Positions 16,323-24,230 of a stretch of DNA of 64,000 bases are shown here, piece by piece. The notes under the pieces were generated by a model, which searched no databases, was not told where the DNA came from, and was given only the letters and a program-made list of their open reading frames with translations. The DNA lies in assembly GCF_018343515.1 (NCBI RefSeq), contig NZ_JAGYPD010000002.1, forward strand, positions 186,001-250,000, read 5' to 3'. The translations under genes were made by a program, and so were the position numbers. Position 1 is the first letter of the stretch. Each line of letters opens with the position of its first letter. The DNA is from Bacillus sp. FJAT-50079 (GTDB lineage: Bacteria; Bacillota; Bacilli; Bacillales; Bacillaceae_C).

Positions 16323-16937
16323 ATGGAAAATGTTAAAACTTCCAGGAATGTTGCGATTTTGATTTACGAAAACGTCGAAATTTTAGATTTTACAGGACCA
16401 TATGAAGTTTTTATCACAGGGAGTAATAGAGGAAAAGATTTCAATGTTTATACAGTGGCTGAAAAAGAACATCCAGTCATTACTTTAGGGAAGCTTAGTA
16501 TAAATCCTAAGTATTCAATTGAAAATTGTCCACCTCCAGATATTCTTATCATTCCAGGGGGATGGGGTTCCAGAAAGGAAATGAAGAATGAAACAATAAT
16601 AAATTGGATAAATACAATTTCTACTGAGACAGAAATTGTATTATCTGTGTGTACTGGGGCTTTAATCCTTGCAAAAACAAATCATATAGATGGTTTAAAA
16701 CTCACAACGAATCGTTTGGCATTTAATGAATTAAGAGAAGTAGCACCTAAATCTTCTGAACTATTGGAAGAAGTCCGATACGTTGACAATGGAAAGTTTA
16801 TTTTTTCTGCTGGTGTATCAGCAGGTATAGATGCGTCCTTATATGTTATAGAAAGATTATTTGGAGAAGAAAGAGCATTAAAAACAGCAACAATAATGGA
16901 ATATGAATGGAACAAGAATCACTTTTACTCTTATTAA
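16323..16937 (+). CDS. DJ-1/PfpI family protein
   Basis: A 204-residue class I amidotransferase-like protein. The nucleophile elbow is SVCTGALILAK with Cys about residue 107, the acidic residue lies in LDFTGPYEVF (about 22-31), and the oxyanion region is IIPGGWGSR. The pattern resembles the isonitrile hydratase / ThiJ-PfpI group rather than DJ-1 chaperones, but the substrate is unknown. GGGGAG precedes the ATG. It is preceded by a probable ZTP riboswitch and terminator, which would link it to folate or purine status. Confidence 0.85.
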   Translation: MENVKTSRNVAILIYENVEILDFTGPYEVFITGSNRGKDFNVYTVAEKEHPVITLGKLSINPKYSIENCPPPDILIIPGGWGSRKEMKNETIINWINTISTETEIVLSVCTGALILAKTNHIDGLKLTTNRLAFNELREVAPKSSELLEEVRYVDNGKFIFSAGVSAGIDASLYVIERLFGEERALKTATIMEYEWNKNHFYSY

Positions 16938-16955
16938 ACTAAAGGGTGGTTTAAT

Positions 16956-16992
16956 TGAAGATCGTTGAGATGCTTAAACGACTCTTTTTTCT
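16956..16992 (+). terminator. Weak terminator after the DJ-1/PfpI gene
   Basis: GATCGTT pairs imperfectly with AACGACTC (one bulge), followed by six T. Confidence 0.4.
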
Positions 16993-17084
16993 TCTTCAAC
17001 TAAAGGAACAGGTTAGTTAAAGAGTGATGTTTAACTATTGTTAAACAATCCATTGTAAAAATAAGAAAATAATCGAGGTTAATT

Positions 17085-17771
17085 ATGAGTGTATTTTTAA
17101 AATCTGATAAAATACGTACTAATAATAGAGTAGGTAAAAAGCAAATAGCATATTCTGTTTTATTTTCATTCATTTTTGGATTTACATTGGGAATCGTTGC
17201 TAAAATACTCGATTCACCTATAATTCCTAATGAAGTCTCAATTTTAGGTTACATCGGAAGTAACTGGGGAATGTGGATATTTATTTCCACTTTGATAGCT
17301 GTATATTCATACACGCCTAAATTAGCCGCAACACGTGTTTTTATATTCCTTATTTCATTACTACTTTCGTACTATATATATACAATATTGTTTCTTGAAC
17401 TTTTTCCATTAAAATATATTATTTTTTGGTGCATCCTTGCATTACTATCAACGATTCCAGCCTATATAATATGGTTTTCTCATGGTAATCACTTGATTTC
17501 CAATATTATTACGGCGTTACCAATTTCTTCAATTGCATTTGAAGGATATAAAATCTATCGTTCTACGGTAAACTATTATGAAAAATTCATGCAATACGAA
17601 AATGTTCTTATGAGTAAGGGAAACTATTTTTATATGCTTGGCACTGAAATATTATATGCTTTAATGATAATTATCATTTTACTTCTGGTTCCTAAAAGGA
17701 AAAAGCAATGTTTATATATTATTCCGTTTTCTGTAATAGTATTTTTTGTTTTAGTGACAATAATACCTTAA
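17085..17771 (+). CDS. Multi-pass membrane protein of unknown function
   Basis: A 228-residue protein with about six or seven hydrophobic helices: about 24-44, 63-83, 88-112, 118-140, 142-160 and a pair at the C-terminus (about 183-228). Short polar loops separate them, and there is a basic first 20 residues. I do not recognise the family. CGAGGT precedes the ATG. Codon use is A/T-rich like the surrounding remnant region. Confidence 0.6.
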   Translation: MSVFLKSDKIRTNNRVGKKQIAYSVLFSFIFGFTLGIVAKILDSPIIPNEVSILGYIGSNWGMWIFISTLIAVYSYTPKLAATRVFIFLISLLLSYYIYTILFLELFPLKYIIFWCILALLSTIPAYIIWFSHGNHLISNIITALPISSIAFEGYKIYRSTVNYYEKFMQYENVLMSKGNYFYMLGTEILYALMIIIILLLVPKRKKQCLYIIPFSVIVFFVLVTIIP

Positions 17772-18134
17772 TTGTTCTTATTCTACGAACGGGTGCGATT
17801 GTTCAACAGGAGCAGTCGCTTCTTGAGATTATTTCTTGGAATAAGATTGGTACTTTTAAATCCCTATGATCCAGTTAAGAAATGTAAAAATCTAAGCAGA
17901 TATCATAAAGCAGTTTAATGGTAACTACAGCAAACGAAGCATCAACATAAATGGTTTAAAATGTATATGTAGACAATATTATGTTGATGTTGAGTACAAC
18001 AGGAATATTAATGAGAGATTAAAGACAATTAAAAATGGATAGGGAGAAATCATCACAATCAACTGTGATTTAATAACGATTCAGAACCGTACGTATTACA
18101 ATATATAAACGTAGAAAACTTAACGGCAACAAAA
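17772..18134. other. Remnant DNA upstream of dif
   Basis: There is no intact gene. A 48-codon open stretch without a start (17896-18042) reads ADIIKQFNGNYSKRS, INGLKCICRQYYVDVEYN and NERLKTIKNG. It looks like the end of a lost protein. Nothing else was recognised. Confidence 0.4.
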
Positions 18135-18175
18135 TAATCAATCAATAAATTTTTTTCACATTTATTGATTGATTA
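18135..18175. repeat. Perfect 15-bp inverted repeat left of dif
   Basis: TAATCAATCAATAAA (18135-18149) and its exact complement (18161-18175) are separated by 11 T-rich bases. No intact gene ends nearby. Immediately after it, about 30 codons (18176-18266: FINWLDVFPTKEN then LYIWPEVIFQRI) look like a gene tail. Confidence 0.7.
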
Positions 18176-18354
18176 CTTTATAAATTGGTTAGATGTATTT
18201 CCAACAAAAGAGAACGATGCTGCTGAACTTTATATTTGGCCTGAAGTAATATTCCAAAGAATTTAAAATATCCTAACAATCACTAAAGATTTGTAAGAAG
18301 GGGAAGTTTGTGTCGCTAGACAGGAAACTCCTACTTTTACTTTTGTTGTCTTCT

Positions 18355-18382
18355 AGTTTACATAATATACATTATCGGAAGT
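18355..18382 (-). other. dif: dif chromosome-dimer resolution site
   Basis: Read on the - strand the site is ACTTCCGATAA, centre TGTATA, then TTATGTAAACT: an XerC-type arm, a 6-base centre and an XerD-type arm. Against the B. subtilis dif sequence as I remember it, 25 of 28 positions agree, and the XerD-side arm is identical. XerC/XerD (CodV/RipX) recombine two dif sites to resolve chromosome dimers at the terminus. The rtp gene and the change of gene direction agree with this. Confidence 0.88.
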
Positions 18383-18394
18383 TAAATATAAATA

Positions 18395-18447
18395 ACAAAT
18401 CTTATCTCAATAACTAAGTATACTATTATCATTGAGATAAGATTTGT
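18395..18447. repeat. Perfect 17-bp inverted repeat beside dif
   Basis: ACAAATCTTATCTCAAT (18395-18411) and its exact complement (18431-18447) flank a 19-base A/T-rich spacer, starting 12 bases after dif. There is no T run, so it does not look like a simple terminator. It may bind protein or be the scar of an element. Confidence 0.75.
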
Positions 18448-18854
18448 AAAATCAATTAAATTAATCTTTATTTGCATCATGGATCTTTTATTATTCAAGA
18501 AACTTATTCATCATTAACAATGATCCGTCTCAATCGTTTGCGTAGTTTTCTTTGCGCTTAAACAATGAAACTGTTTGCATGCTTTCCGATACTTAACACA
18601 AATTATTAATTATATTTCATCACATTCTCACTTCAAAAATTTCTCCTCCCTCTTGTTTTTCCATTACCGAAACAAATGTTCGGACACATTAAATACATCA
18701 GATGCTAACTCAAAACCTACACCTCCCCCCCTCTTTTTCGCTTCTACACGCAATCATTAGACAATTTCAAACTTTAGAAAACTAGCATTTACCATTGCTT
18801 TATCGCTAATGTTTAGCTATACTTCTACTGTCAATTAAATATTCCCATTTGCCT
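18448..18854. other. Intergenic stretch with no recognised gene
   Basis: A/T-rich DNA between the dif repeat and the lysine riboswitch. It should contain the promoter of the riboswitch transcript, but no convincing -35/-10 pair was seen. Confidence 0.4.
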
Positions 18855-19031
18855 ATGGGATAGAGGCTGCGGTTTGTAAAAGTAGCACGGACGAGATTCA
18901 ATGACATTTATGACTCCGTGTGAAAGGATAAACTGCCGAAGTTTGGGTATATCATTGTATATTCAAGTTGGTAATGTTTTCGAAAAGGAACATTATTGTC
19001 ACGTTATTAGACGTGGAGTGCTATCTTCGGA
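18855..19031 (+). promoter_or_regulatory. Lysine riboswitch (L-box)
   Basis: The conserved order is present: ATAGAGGCTGCG, AAGTAGCACGGACGAG, GTGTGAAAGGATAAACTGCC followed by GAAGTTTGG, then GTCACG...GACGTGGAGTGCTAT closing the P1 stem with the first ATAG. L-boxes bind lysine and stop transcription when lysine is plentiful. A terminator hairpin follows at 19051 and a lysine permease gene at 19137. Confidence 0.85.
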
Positions 19032-19050
19032 AGGATTAAACGGACTTATC

Positions 19051-19088
19051 AAACAGCCGTCGATCTTTTTCGATTGGCTGTTTTTGTT
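19051..19088 (+). terminator. Terminator of the lysine riboswitch
   Basis: AAACAGCCGTCGATC pairs (one bulge) with CGATTGGCTGTTT, followed by TTTTG. Confidence 0.8.
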
Positions 19089-19136
19089 TGTCCAAAAACC
19101 AGGTAGCCTTTCCGTCATTAAAAGGAGTGTAGAGTT

Positions 19137-20585
19137 TTGTCACAACAATCACAGTCATCCAACCCCACTCAATTAAAAAGAAAACTTAAAGCTCGGCACC
19201 TAATGATGATTTCCCTTGGTGGATCGATTGGAACAGGAATATTCCTTGCAAGCGGTGGTGCGATCCATCAAGCAGGACCAGGTGGAGCATTAGTTGCCTA
19301 TGCGGCGGTCGGAATTATGGTTTACTTCTTAATGACGAGTCTTGCTGAGATGGCCGCTTTCATGCCTGTCGCAGGTTCGTTCAAGGAATACGCAACGAAG
19401 TTCGTTGATCCAGCATTTGGTTTTGCGATTGGGTGGAATTATTGGTACAACTGGGCGATTACGATTGCTGCGGAGCTTGCCGCCGTCGTATTAATAATGA
19501 AATTTTGGTTTCCAAACAGCCCTTCATTCATTTGGAGTGCCCTTGCACTCATTATTATGTTTGGCTTTAACTACCTATCAGTCAAAGGGTTTGGCGAAGC
19601 TGAATATTGGTTTTCGTGGATTAAAATTATTACCGTCATTCTCTTTATTATCATAGGATTTTTAATGATTTTTGGATTAATGGGTGGAAAAGCGATCGGT
19701 TTCACGAATTTCACGATTGAAGATGCACCATTTAATGGCGGTTTCTTTGCAATCCTCGGTATTTTCATGGCTGCTGGATTTTCCTTCCAAGGAACAGAAT
19801 TGCTCGGTGTTGCCGCTGGTGAAAGTGAAAATCCAGAAAAAAATATTCCTAAAGCGATTAACTCTGTATTTTGGCGCATTTTACTTTTTTACATTTTAGC
19901 GATTTTCGTCATAGGAATGATTCTTCCTTATACAGATGCACGTTTGCTAAACGAATCTGTGTCTGTCAGTCCCTTCACCCTCGTTTTTGAACGAGCAGGC
20001 TTTGCCTTTGCCGCATCTGTGATGAACGCGATCATTTTAACGGCTGTATTATCTGCTGGTAACTCTGGTATGTATGCATCTACTCGTATGCTGTGGGACT
20101 TAGCACGCGATGGAAAAGCACCAAAATTTTTAAGTAAATTAGATAAAAGAGGCGTTCCGGTAAATGCCTTGATCATTACCGCTTTAGTTGGTTCCTTTGC
20201 ATTTTTAACAACCTTCTTTGGTGATGGTATTGTCTATATATGGTTGCTAAATGCGTCCGGAATGGCTGGATTTGTTACATGGCTTGGGATTGCTATTAGT
20301 CATTATCGATTCCGTAGAGCTTATATTGCACAAGGTGGCGATATAAGCAAGTTACCATATCGTGCTAAATGGTTTCCAGTCGGTCCGCTCTTAGCGTTGA
20401 TACTTTGCACTTTCATTATTTTAGGCCAAAACTATCAAGCTTTTATTGGCGGCGAAATTGATTGGAATAGTGTGTTCATCTCTTATATCGGCCTCCCTCT
20501 TTTCTTCATCGTTTGGATCGTTTATAAAGTAAAATACAAAACGAAATTAATTCCTTTAAAAGAGTGTGATTTTGAAGGAAAATAA
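19137..20585 (+). CDS. lysP: Lysine-specific amino acid permease
   Basis: A 482-residue APC-superfamily permease with about 12 membrane helices. Helix 1 carries the substrate motif ISLGGSIGTGIFLASGG (about residues 22-38); the FSFQGTELLGVAAGE segment (about 215-229) is helix 6. It should import lysine by proton symport. The lysine riboswitch and terminator upstream make lysine the likely substrate. It starts with TTG 19137 behind AAAGGAG and is a single-gene transcript on the right side of dif. Confidence 0.9.
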   Translation: MSQQSQSSNPTQLKRKLKARHLMMISLGGSIGTGIFLASGGAIHQAGPGGALVAYAAVGIMVYFLMTSLAEMAAFMPVAGSFKEYATKFVDPAFGFAIGWNYWYNWAITIAAELAAVVLIMKFWFPNSPSFIWSALALIIMFGFNYLSVKGFGEAEYWFSWIKIITVILFIIIGFLMIFGLMGGKAIGFTNFTIEDAPFNGGFFAILGIFMAAGFSFQGTELLGVAAGESENPEKNIPKAINSVFWRILLFYILAIFVIGMILPYTDARLLNESVSVSPFTLVFERAGFAFAASVMNAIILTAVLSAGNSGMYASTRMLWDLARDGKAPKFLSKLDKRGVPVNALIITALVGSFAFLTTFFGDGIVYIWLLNASGMAGFVTWLGIAISHYRFRRAYIAQGGDISKLPYRAKWFPVGPLLALILCTFIILGQNYQAFIGGEIDWNSVFISYIGLPLFFIVWIVYKVKYKTKLIPLKECDFEGK

Positions 20586-20588
20586 TTC

Positions 20589-20626
20589 AAGGAGTTGAAT
20601 GAGATCATTCAACTCCTTATTTATTT
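20589..20626 (+). terminator. Terminator after lysP
   Basis: AAGGAGTTGAATGA (20589-20602) pairs perfectly with 20605-20618, then an A/T stretch with several T. Confidence 0.75.
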
Positions 20627-20760
20627 TAGAGTCACTAAATTGACCAACAGGAACGAATGTTCTATAATTAAGTTAGAATAATATTAATCAAGACGCCGCT
20701 CTACCACACTCAACTTTGAAAATTACTAATGTTCGAATGAATTAATTAGGAGGGTTTTCG

Positions 20761-21132
20761 ATGGTAACAAATAATTTTATTCAAAAGGCATTTTCTGAAG
20801 TGATCTTTGCCGAACGGGTTCATCAAGTTGCGTTTAAGAAATGCAACAATGACCCAGAATACCATGCTGCTAGTGAAGAAGTCGGCCGTCTGCTTAGACA
20901 ATTAGAAGAAACGTTATCTACTGAAACACAAAGTGAACTTCTTAATGATTTAGAGTCTGCATGGGGCTATATGTACTCCTTCTTACTTGAGTATAGTTAC
21001 TGTCAAGGCCTAGAGGACAGTCCATTTATTCATAATGAGCTTAAGAAATACGGTGTTTCCATGATCAAGGAAAATGTGAAATCTAGTTATTTTCGCCCAC
21101 CATTCCATGTTTCTCTGATAATGAGTTCTTAA
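20761..21132 (+). CDS. Small helical protein of unknown function
   Basis: A 123-residue cytoplasmic protein that looks all-helical (FIQKAFSEVIFAERVHQVAF, SEEVGRLLRQLEETL). It has two well-separated cysteines and no signal or membrane segment. The family is not recognised with certainty. AGGAGGG precedes the ATG and a strong terminator follows, so it is a real single-gene transcript. Confidence 0.6.
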   Translation: MVTNNFIQKAFSEVIFAERVHQVAFKKCNNDPEYHAASEEVGRLLRQLEETLSTETQSELLNDLESAWGYMYSFLLEYSYCQGLEDSPFIHNELKKYGVSMIKENVKSSYFRPPFHVSLIMSS

Positions 21133-21157
21133 TACATTTTCGCCTGCTAAACAAAGT

Positions 21158-21192
21158 AAAAAGAAGTCCAAATCACTGGACTTCTTTTTTTA
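21158..21192. terminator. Bidirectional terminator
   Basis: AAAAGAAGTCCA pairs with TGGACTTCTTTT, T run following, between convergent genes. Confidence 0.85.
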
Positions 21193-21204
21193 TTCAAGGA
21201 GTAA

Positions 21205-21591
21205 TTAGATTCTTTTCTTTCTTAACAATGCTAGATCAAAAAAAGTTAAGCCTAAGGAACAGCCTAAAGCTGTAAATAAAAATCCGTAATGATCATTTTT
21301 TGCTGGCTGAAAAATAAAGTTTAATAAATAATTTATTGTACCAAGTAAAACAAATAAAATAATAAACTTTACAATTCTTTTTCGTACTTCATCCTTATGT
21401 AATTTGCCTATATTTTTCATTGCGGCCATTATTAAGTACGTAACATATGCGATAAGATAAATAATAAAACCTATTACAAATGAATGAGCAAATGGAAGAG
21501 TAATATTTTGATATACAATTAATAACGTAATGATTAAACCTACGAAAAATAAAATAAACAAGACAATGTTTGCTAAATTGTATTTCTTCAT
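21205..21591 (-). CDS. Small four-helix membrane protein
   Basis: A 128-residue protein with four hydrophobic helices (about residues 7-27, 34-55, 72-92 and 100-122) and a basic middle loop (KNIGKLHKDEVRKRIVK). The family is not recognised. GGAGAGAAG precedes the ATG. Confidence 0.6.
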   Translation of the reverse strand: MKKYNLANIVLFILFFVGLIITLLIVYQNITLPFAHSFVIGFIIYLIAYVTYLIMAAMKNIGKLHKDEVRKRIVKFIILFVLLGTINYLLNFIFQPAKNDHYGFLFTALGCSLGLTFFDLALLRKKRI

Positions 21592-21932
21592 CTTCTCTCC
21601 ACCATCATCATAAACTGAGCACTCTTTTCAACATCTTAAAGTATAACACACATAAGACCGTTCCCGCTGTGAGGTTTTGAACATATCATACCTTTTGTCT
21701 TAAGATGTCTTACTTCTCCCCTTTGTTATCAGCCACTAAGTCTAATGGTATGATTGTCATAAGAATGATTAAGGTGGCGGATAATAATGAACCGTTTCAA
21801 CATCTTTTTGATCACAGTTGATATGTTGTAAATAAATTAGTTTATATTGAGTAAACATAGTTTGTGCTTAAACAAAAGGTGCAGATTATTTTGTTAATCT
21901 ATACATAATCATTTAAATGGATTTAGGATGGA
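21592..21932. other. Intergenic stretch between divergent genes
   Basis: It holds the upstream regions of the - gene (21591) and + gene (21933). A 9-base complementary pair (ACATCTTAA near 21631, TTAAGATGT near 21702) is far apart. No small gene or recognisable RNA was seen. Confidence 0.4.
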
Positions 21933-22496
21933 GTGAATAAAATTTTGTTTAATTTAACTACACATCAATATCAATGGGATGAAATTATAGAGAGAAAAAT
22001 ACGATATGATTCTAATGTCGTGGAATATAAATGTAAGCTTTTAAATGCACAAGATCAAAAACTTGTGTTATTTCACATTATTGAAGACTCCTTTACAATG
22101 TTAGCCGGTCAAAATAAATTAACGATTCCTAAAGGAAGTTATACAATAGCTTATTATTGGGAAAATCGTCCATATAATTTATATTTTTGGAGAGATAATA
22201 AAGGGAATTACCTTGGCTCCTATTTTAATATCGTAAAGAATACATGTATAAACGACAATATGGTAACATTTGAAGATTTAATTATTGATATTTTAGCACT
22301 TCCAAATGGTAAATACTTTATTTTAGACGAAGATGAATTACCTGAGGCACTGAAGAATTTTGAGAATGGTTCAGTCCAATATGCTCTAAATTTATTAATC
22401 GAGTCTATGGATACCGTTCTTTCTCAGATTATTTCAGATTCCGAAGGGATATATAAACATGAAAAGTTTGTTCCATTATTACAAGTAGGCGAATAA
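21933..22496 (+). CDS. DUF402 (YgaC/Ntdp-like) protein
   Basis: A 187-residue protein with the DUF402 core: IAYYWENRPYNLYFWRDNKG, then YFNIVKN, and an acidic LIIDILALPNGKYFILDEDEL (about residues 108-133). Studied members hydrolyse nucleoside tri- and diphosphates using metal held by such acidic residues; that activity is only inferred here. GTG 21933 follows AGGATGG closely and TTG 21945 is a possible alternative start. It stands alone. Confidence 0.75.
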   Translation: MNKILFNLTTHQYQWDEIIERKIRYDSNVVEYKCKLLNAQDQKLVLFHIIEDSFTMLAGQNKLTIPKGSYTIAYYWENRPYNLYFWRDNKGNYLGSYFNIVKNTCINDNMVTFEDLIIDILALPNGKYFILDEDELPEALKNFENGSVQYALNLLIESMDTVLSQIISDSEGIYKHEKFVPLLQVGE

Positions 22497-22533
22497 GCGT
22501 AATTAAACTAAAGAAAACATTGTAAATCAGCAC

Positions 22534-22770
22534 TTGCCTGACCGCCCCCCAGGAAGTGTAAAACTTGCTGCAAAAGATGAGGAAGATCGTTCAATCTATG
22601 GAGTCGCACATCTTATCACAAAGGTTTCCACTTTTAAGGTACCTGATGATGCCGAAATATATTTAAATCAACTATCAAAAAATCTTAATAAAGAGATGAC
22701 CCCAACAGGTAGAGTTCACTCTGCCTGTTCGGGTGCAGTAAAAAGCATTGCTGAATTTTTTACTAACTAA
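22534..22770 (+). CDS. Unrecognised ORF fragment
   Basis: The frame is open from 22507 to 22770 (about 87 codons) but has no ribosome site or normal start; TTG 22534 is the first candidate. The product (LPDRPPGSVKLAAKDEEDRS, TPTGRVHSACSGAVKSIAEF) looks protein-like. It may be the end of a truncated gene. Its last 8 bases overlap the convergent rhodanese gene. Confidence 0.35.
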   Translation: MPDRPPGSVKLAAKDEEDRSIYGVAHLITKVSTFKVPDDAEIYLNQLSKNLNKEMTPTGRVHSACSGAVKSIAEFFTN

Positions 22771-23074
22771 TACTCTCTTTCCATGCCGTCATTCCGCCTT
22801 CAAGCAATGTAACAGCATACCCTTTCTCTTCTAAAATTTCTGCACATTTGCGTGCGGAATTGCCTGTTGTACAGGTTATAATGATCTCTTTATCATCTGG
22901 TAAAGCAATTGGCTGATTCTCAAAGATCATATGTTTAGGTATATTTAACGTTTCGATGTTTTCATTTTTGATATGTTCTTTTTCAAACTTTTCCTTTGCT
23001 CGCACATCTAAAATACATATATCTCGACTTTTTTCCATTTTTGCCCGGAGTTCTTTTGCTAATATTGTTTTCAT
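22763..23074 (-). CDS. Rhodanese-like domain protein
   Basis: A 103-residue single rhodanese domain. The active-site loop CTTGNSAR has the persulfide-forming Cys, and CILDVRAKEKFEKEHI and LLEGGMTAWKES are the usual flanking motifs. It carries sulfur in the cytoplasm; the acceptor is unknown. The frame is longer upstream, but AGAGGTGAT directly precedes ATG 23074 (MKTILAKEL). It follows the membrane protein gene at 23109 by 34 bases on the same strand. Confidence 0.88.
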   Translation of the reverse strand: MKTILAKELRAKMEKSRDICILDVRAKEKFEKEHIKNENIETLNIPKHMIFENQPIALPDDKEIIITCTTGNSARKCAEILEEKGYAVTLLEGGMTAWKESIS

Positions 23075-23108
23075 TTTTATCACCTCTTTGTATTTCCCCA
23101 CTATCAAT

Positions 23109-23981
23109 TTACTGTTCAAGCATTTCAATGTATTCAAATAAAAATGATTGGCCGTTTCGATAAAAACGCGGATCGTAAAGTCCTAGTGTTTCACCGTCAT
23201 CTACGAGGACGACGATTGGCGCCCACTTATAAAGTGTTTTTGCTTGTGGGAGCTCTGTAAATAATCGATCTACATCCGCTTCTTCATTCGACTGTAATAC
23301 ATATTGAAGCTGCTTTTCCCGAAAGTAGCCATCTTTATATATCGTAACTACATCATCTTTTTTCGTGATCACTGAGTAATTCCACGGAATGAAATCCGCT
23401 GATAGTGCGACTTGATCATATGTACCTCCATATTGCTTATATATTCCATATCCTTGCACACTTTGAACAACGACATGAAGGACGATAAGCAGCCATGCGA
23501 CTTTAAAATAATATGGTGATTTTTCCTTATTTCTTCTCGATAAAACAAATGCAGCGCCGATAATCAACCAAAAGACAAAATCGATGATGGGAATTGTGCC
23601 GAACGTAATTCTTATTGCGGAAAATGGCTCTAAGTACCCTGTCCCCCATGCATTGAATAAATCACTTGTAATATGTATAAACACAGCCAGCCATCCGAGC
23701 AAAAGTAATTTCATATCCTTTACTTTAAAAATGACCTTGCATATAAAATAAAAGAGTAACGCCCAAATTGGTGTTAAAAAGATGGAATGAGTGATTCCTC
23801 TATGCCACATTTGATATTGCCCGCTATGGTCCCACATTTGTGAGATGACATCGATATCTGGAATTTGGCTAGCCCCAATTGCTGTCACAAGATAGGCTGT
23901 TTTTTGTTTACGATTCAATGCCCGCTTATCCACGGCCCCATACAAAGCTAATCCAAATAATGTATGTGTAATTGTATCCAC
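23109..23981 (-). CDS. YfhP/YdjM-type membrane-bound metal-dependent hydrolase
   Basis: A 290-residue membrane protein of the DUF457 (YdjM) group, similar to B. subtilis YfhP. The N-terminal MDTITHTLFGLAL and the HRGITHSIF motif (about residues 60-68) give the histidines of a possible metal site; another conserved piece is IHITSDLFNAWGT. About five helices lie in the first 190 residues, followed by a soluble tail. The true reaction is not known. The stop lies 34 bases upstream of the rhodanese start. Confidence 0.8.
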   Translation of the reverse strand: MDTITHTLFGLALYGAVDKRALNRKQKTAYLVTAIGASQIPDIDVISQMWDHSGQYQMWHRGITHSIFLTPIWALLFYFICKVIFKVKDMKLLLLGWLAVFIHITSDLFNAWGTGYLEPFSAIRITFGTIPIIDFVFWLIIGAAFVLSRRNKEKSPYYFKVAWLLIVLHVVVQSVQGYGIYKQYGGTYDQVALSADFIPWNYSVITKKDDVVTIYKDGYFREKQLQYVLQSNEEADVDRLFTELPQAKTLYKWAPIVVLVDDGETLGLYDPRFYRNGQSFLFEYIEMLEQ

Positions 23982-24156
23982 ACACTCCCCTCCTTCCCTT
24001 CTATTATAATCGTTTAGTCGCTGATGGGAAGCGAAATAAGAGGCAAAAGTAAATCATGTAGGGAGCGCTGATTGTTTTATATTGTGTTGTTAGCACATAA
24101 TGTTATTAGAACTATATTTACTCTCAAGTCATCTGAGGTTCAATTATCTTTAGGTC

Positions 24157-24184
24157 AAAAAAATTACCACAGCAATGCTGTGGT
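24157..24184 (-). terminator. Terminator after the LacI-type regulator
   Basis: ACCACAGCA (24166-24174) pairs with TGCTGTGGT (24176-24184). On the - strand a seven-T run follows. Confidence 0.8.
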
Positions 24185-24230
24185 ATGCTTCAATCCTGTT
24201 AAAATGCTATCAATTGCTGATGTTCATTCT

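Noticed and set aside
18575-18760. 61-codon ORF between dif and the lysine riboswitch
   Set aside because: Low-complexity His/Phe/Pro-rich translation, no ribosome site, no protein-like pattern.
18901-19176. 91-codon ORF over the lysine riboswitch
   Set aside because: It covers the aptamer and terminator and overlaps lysP in another frame; the RNA explanation is much stronger.
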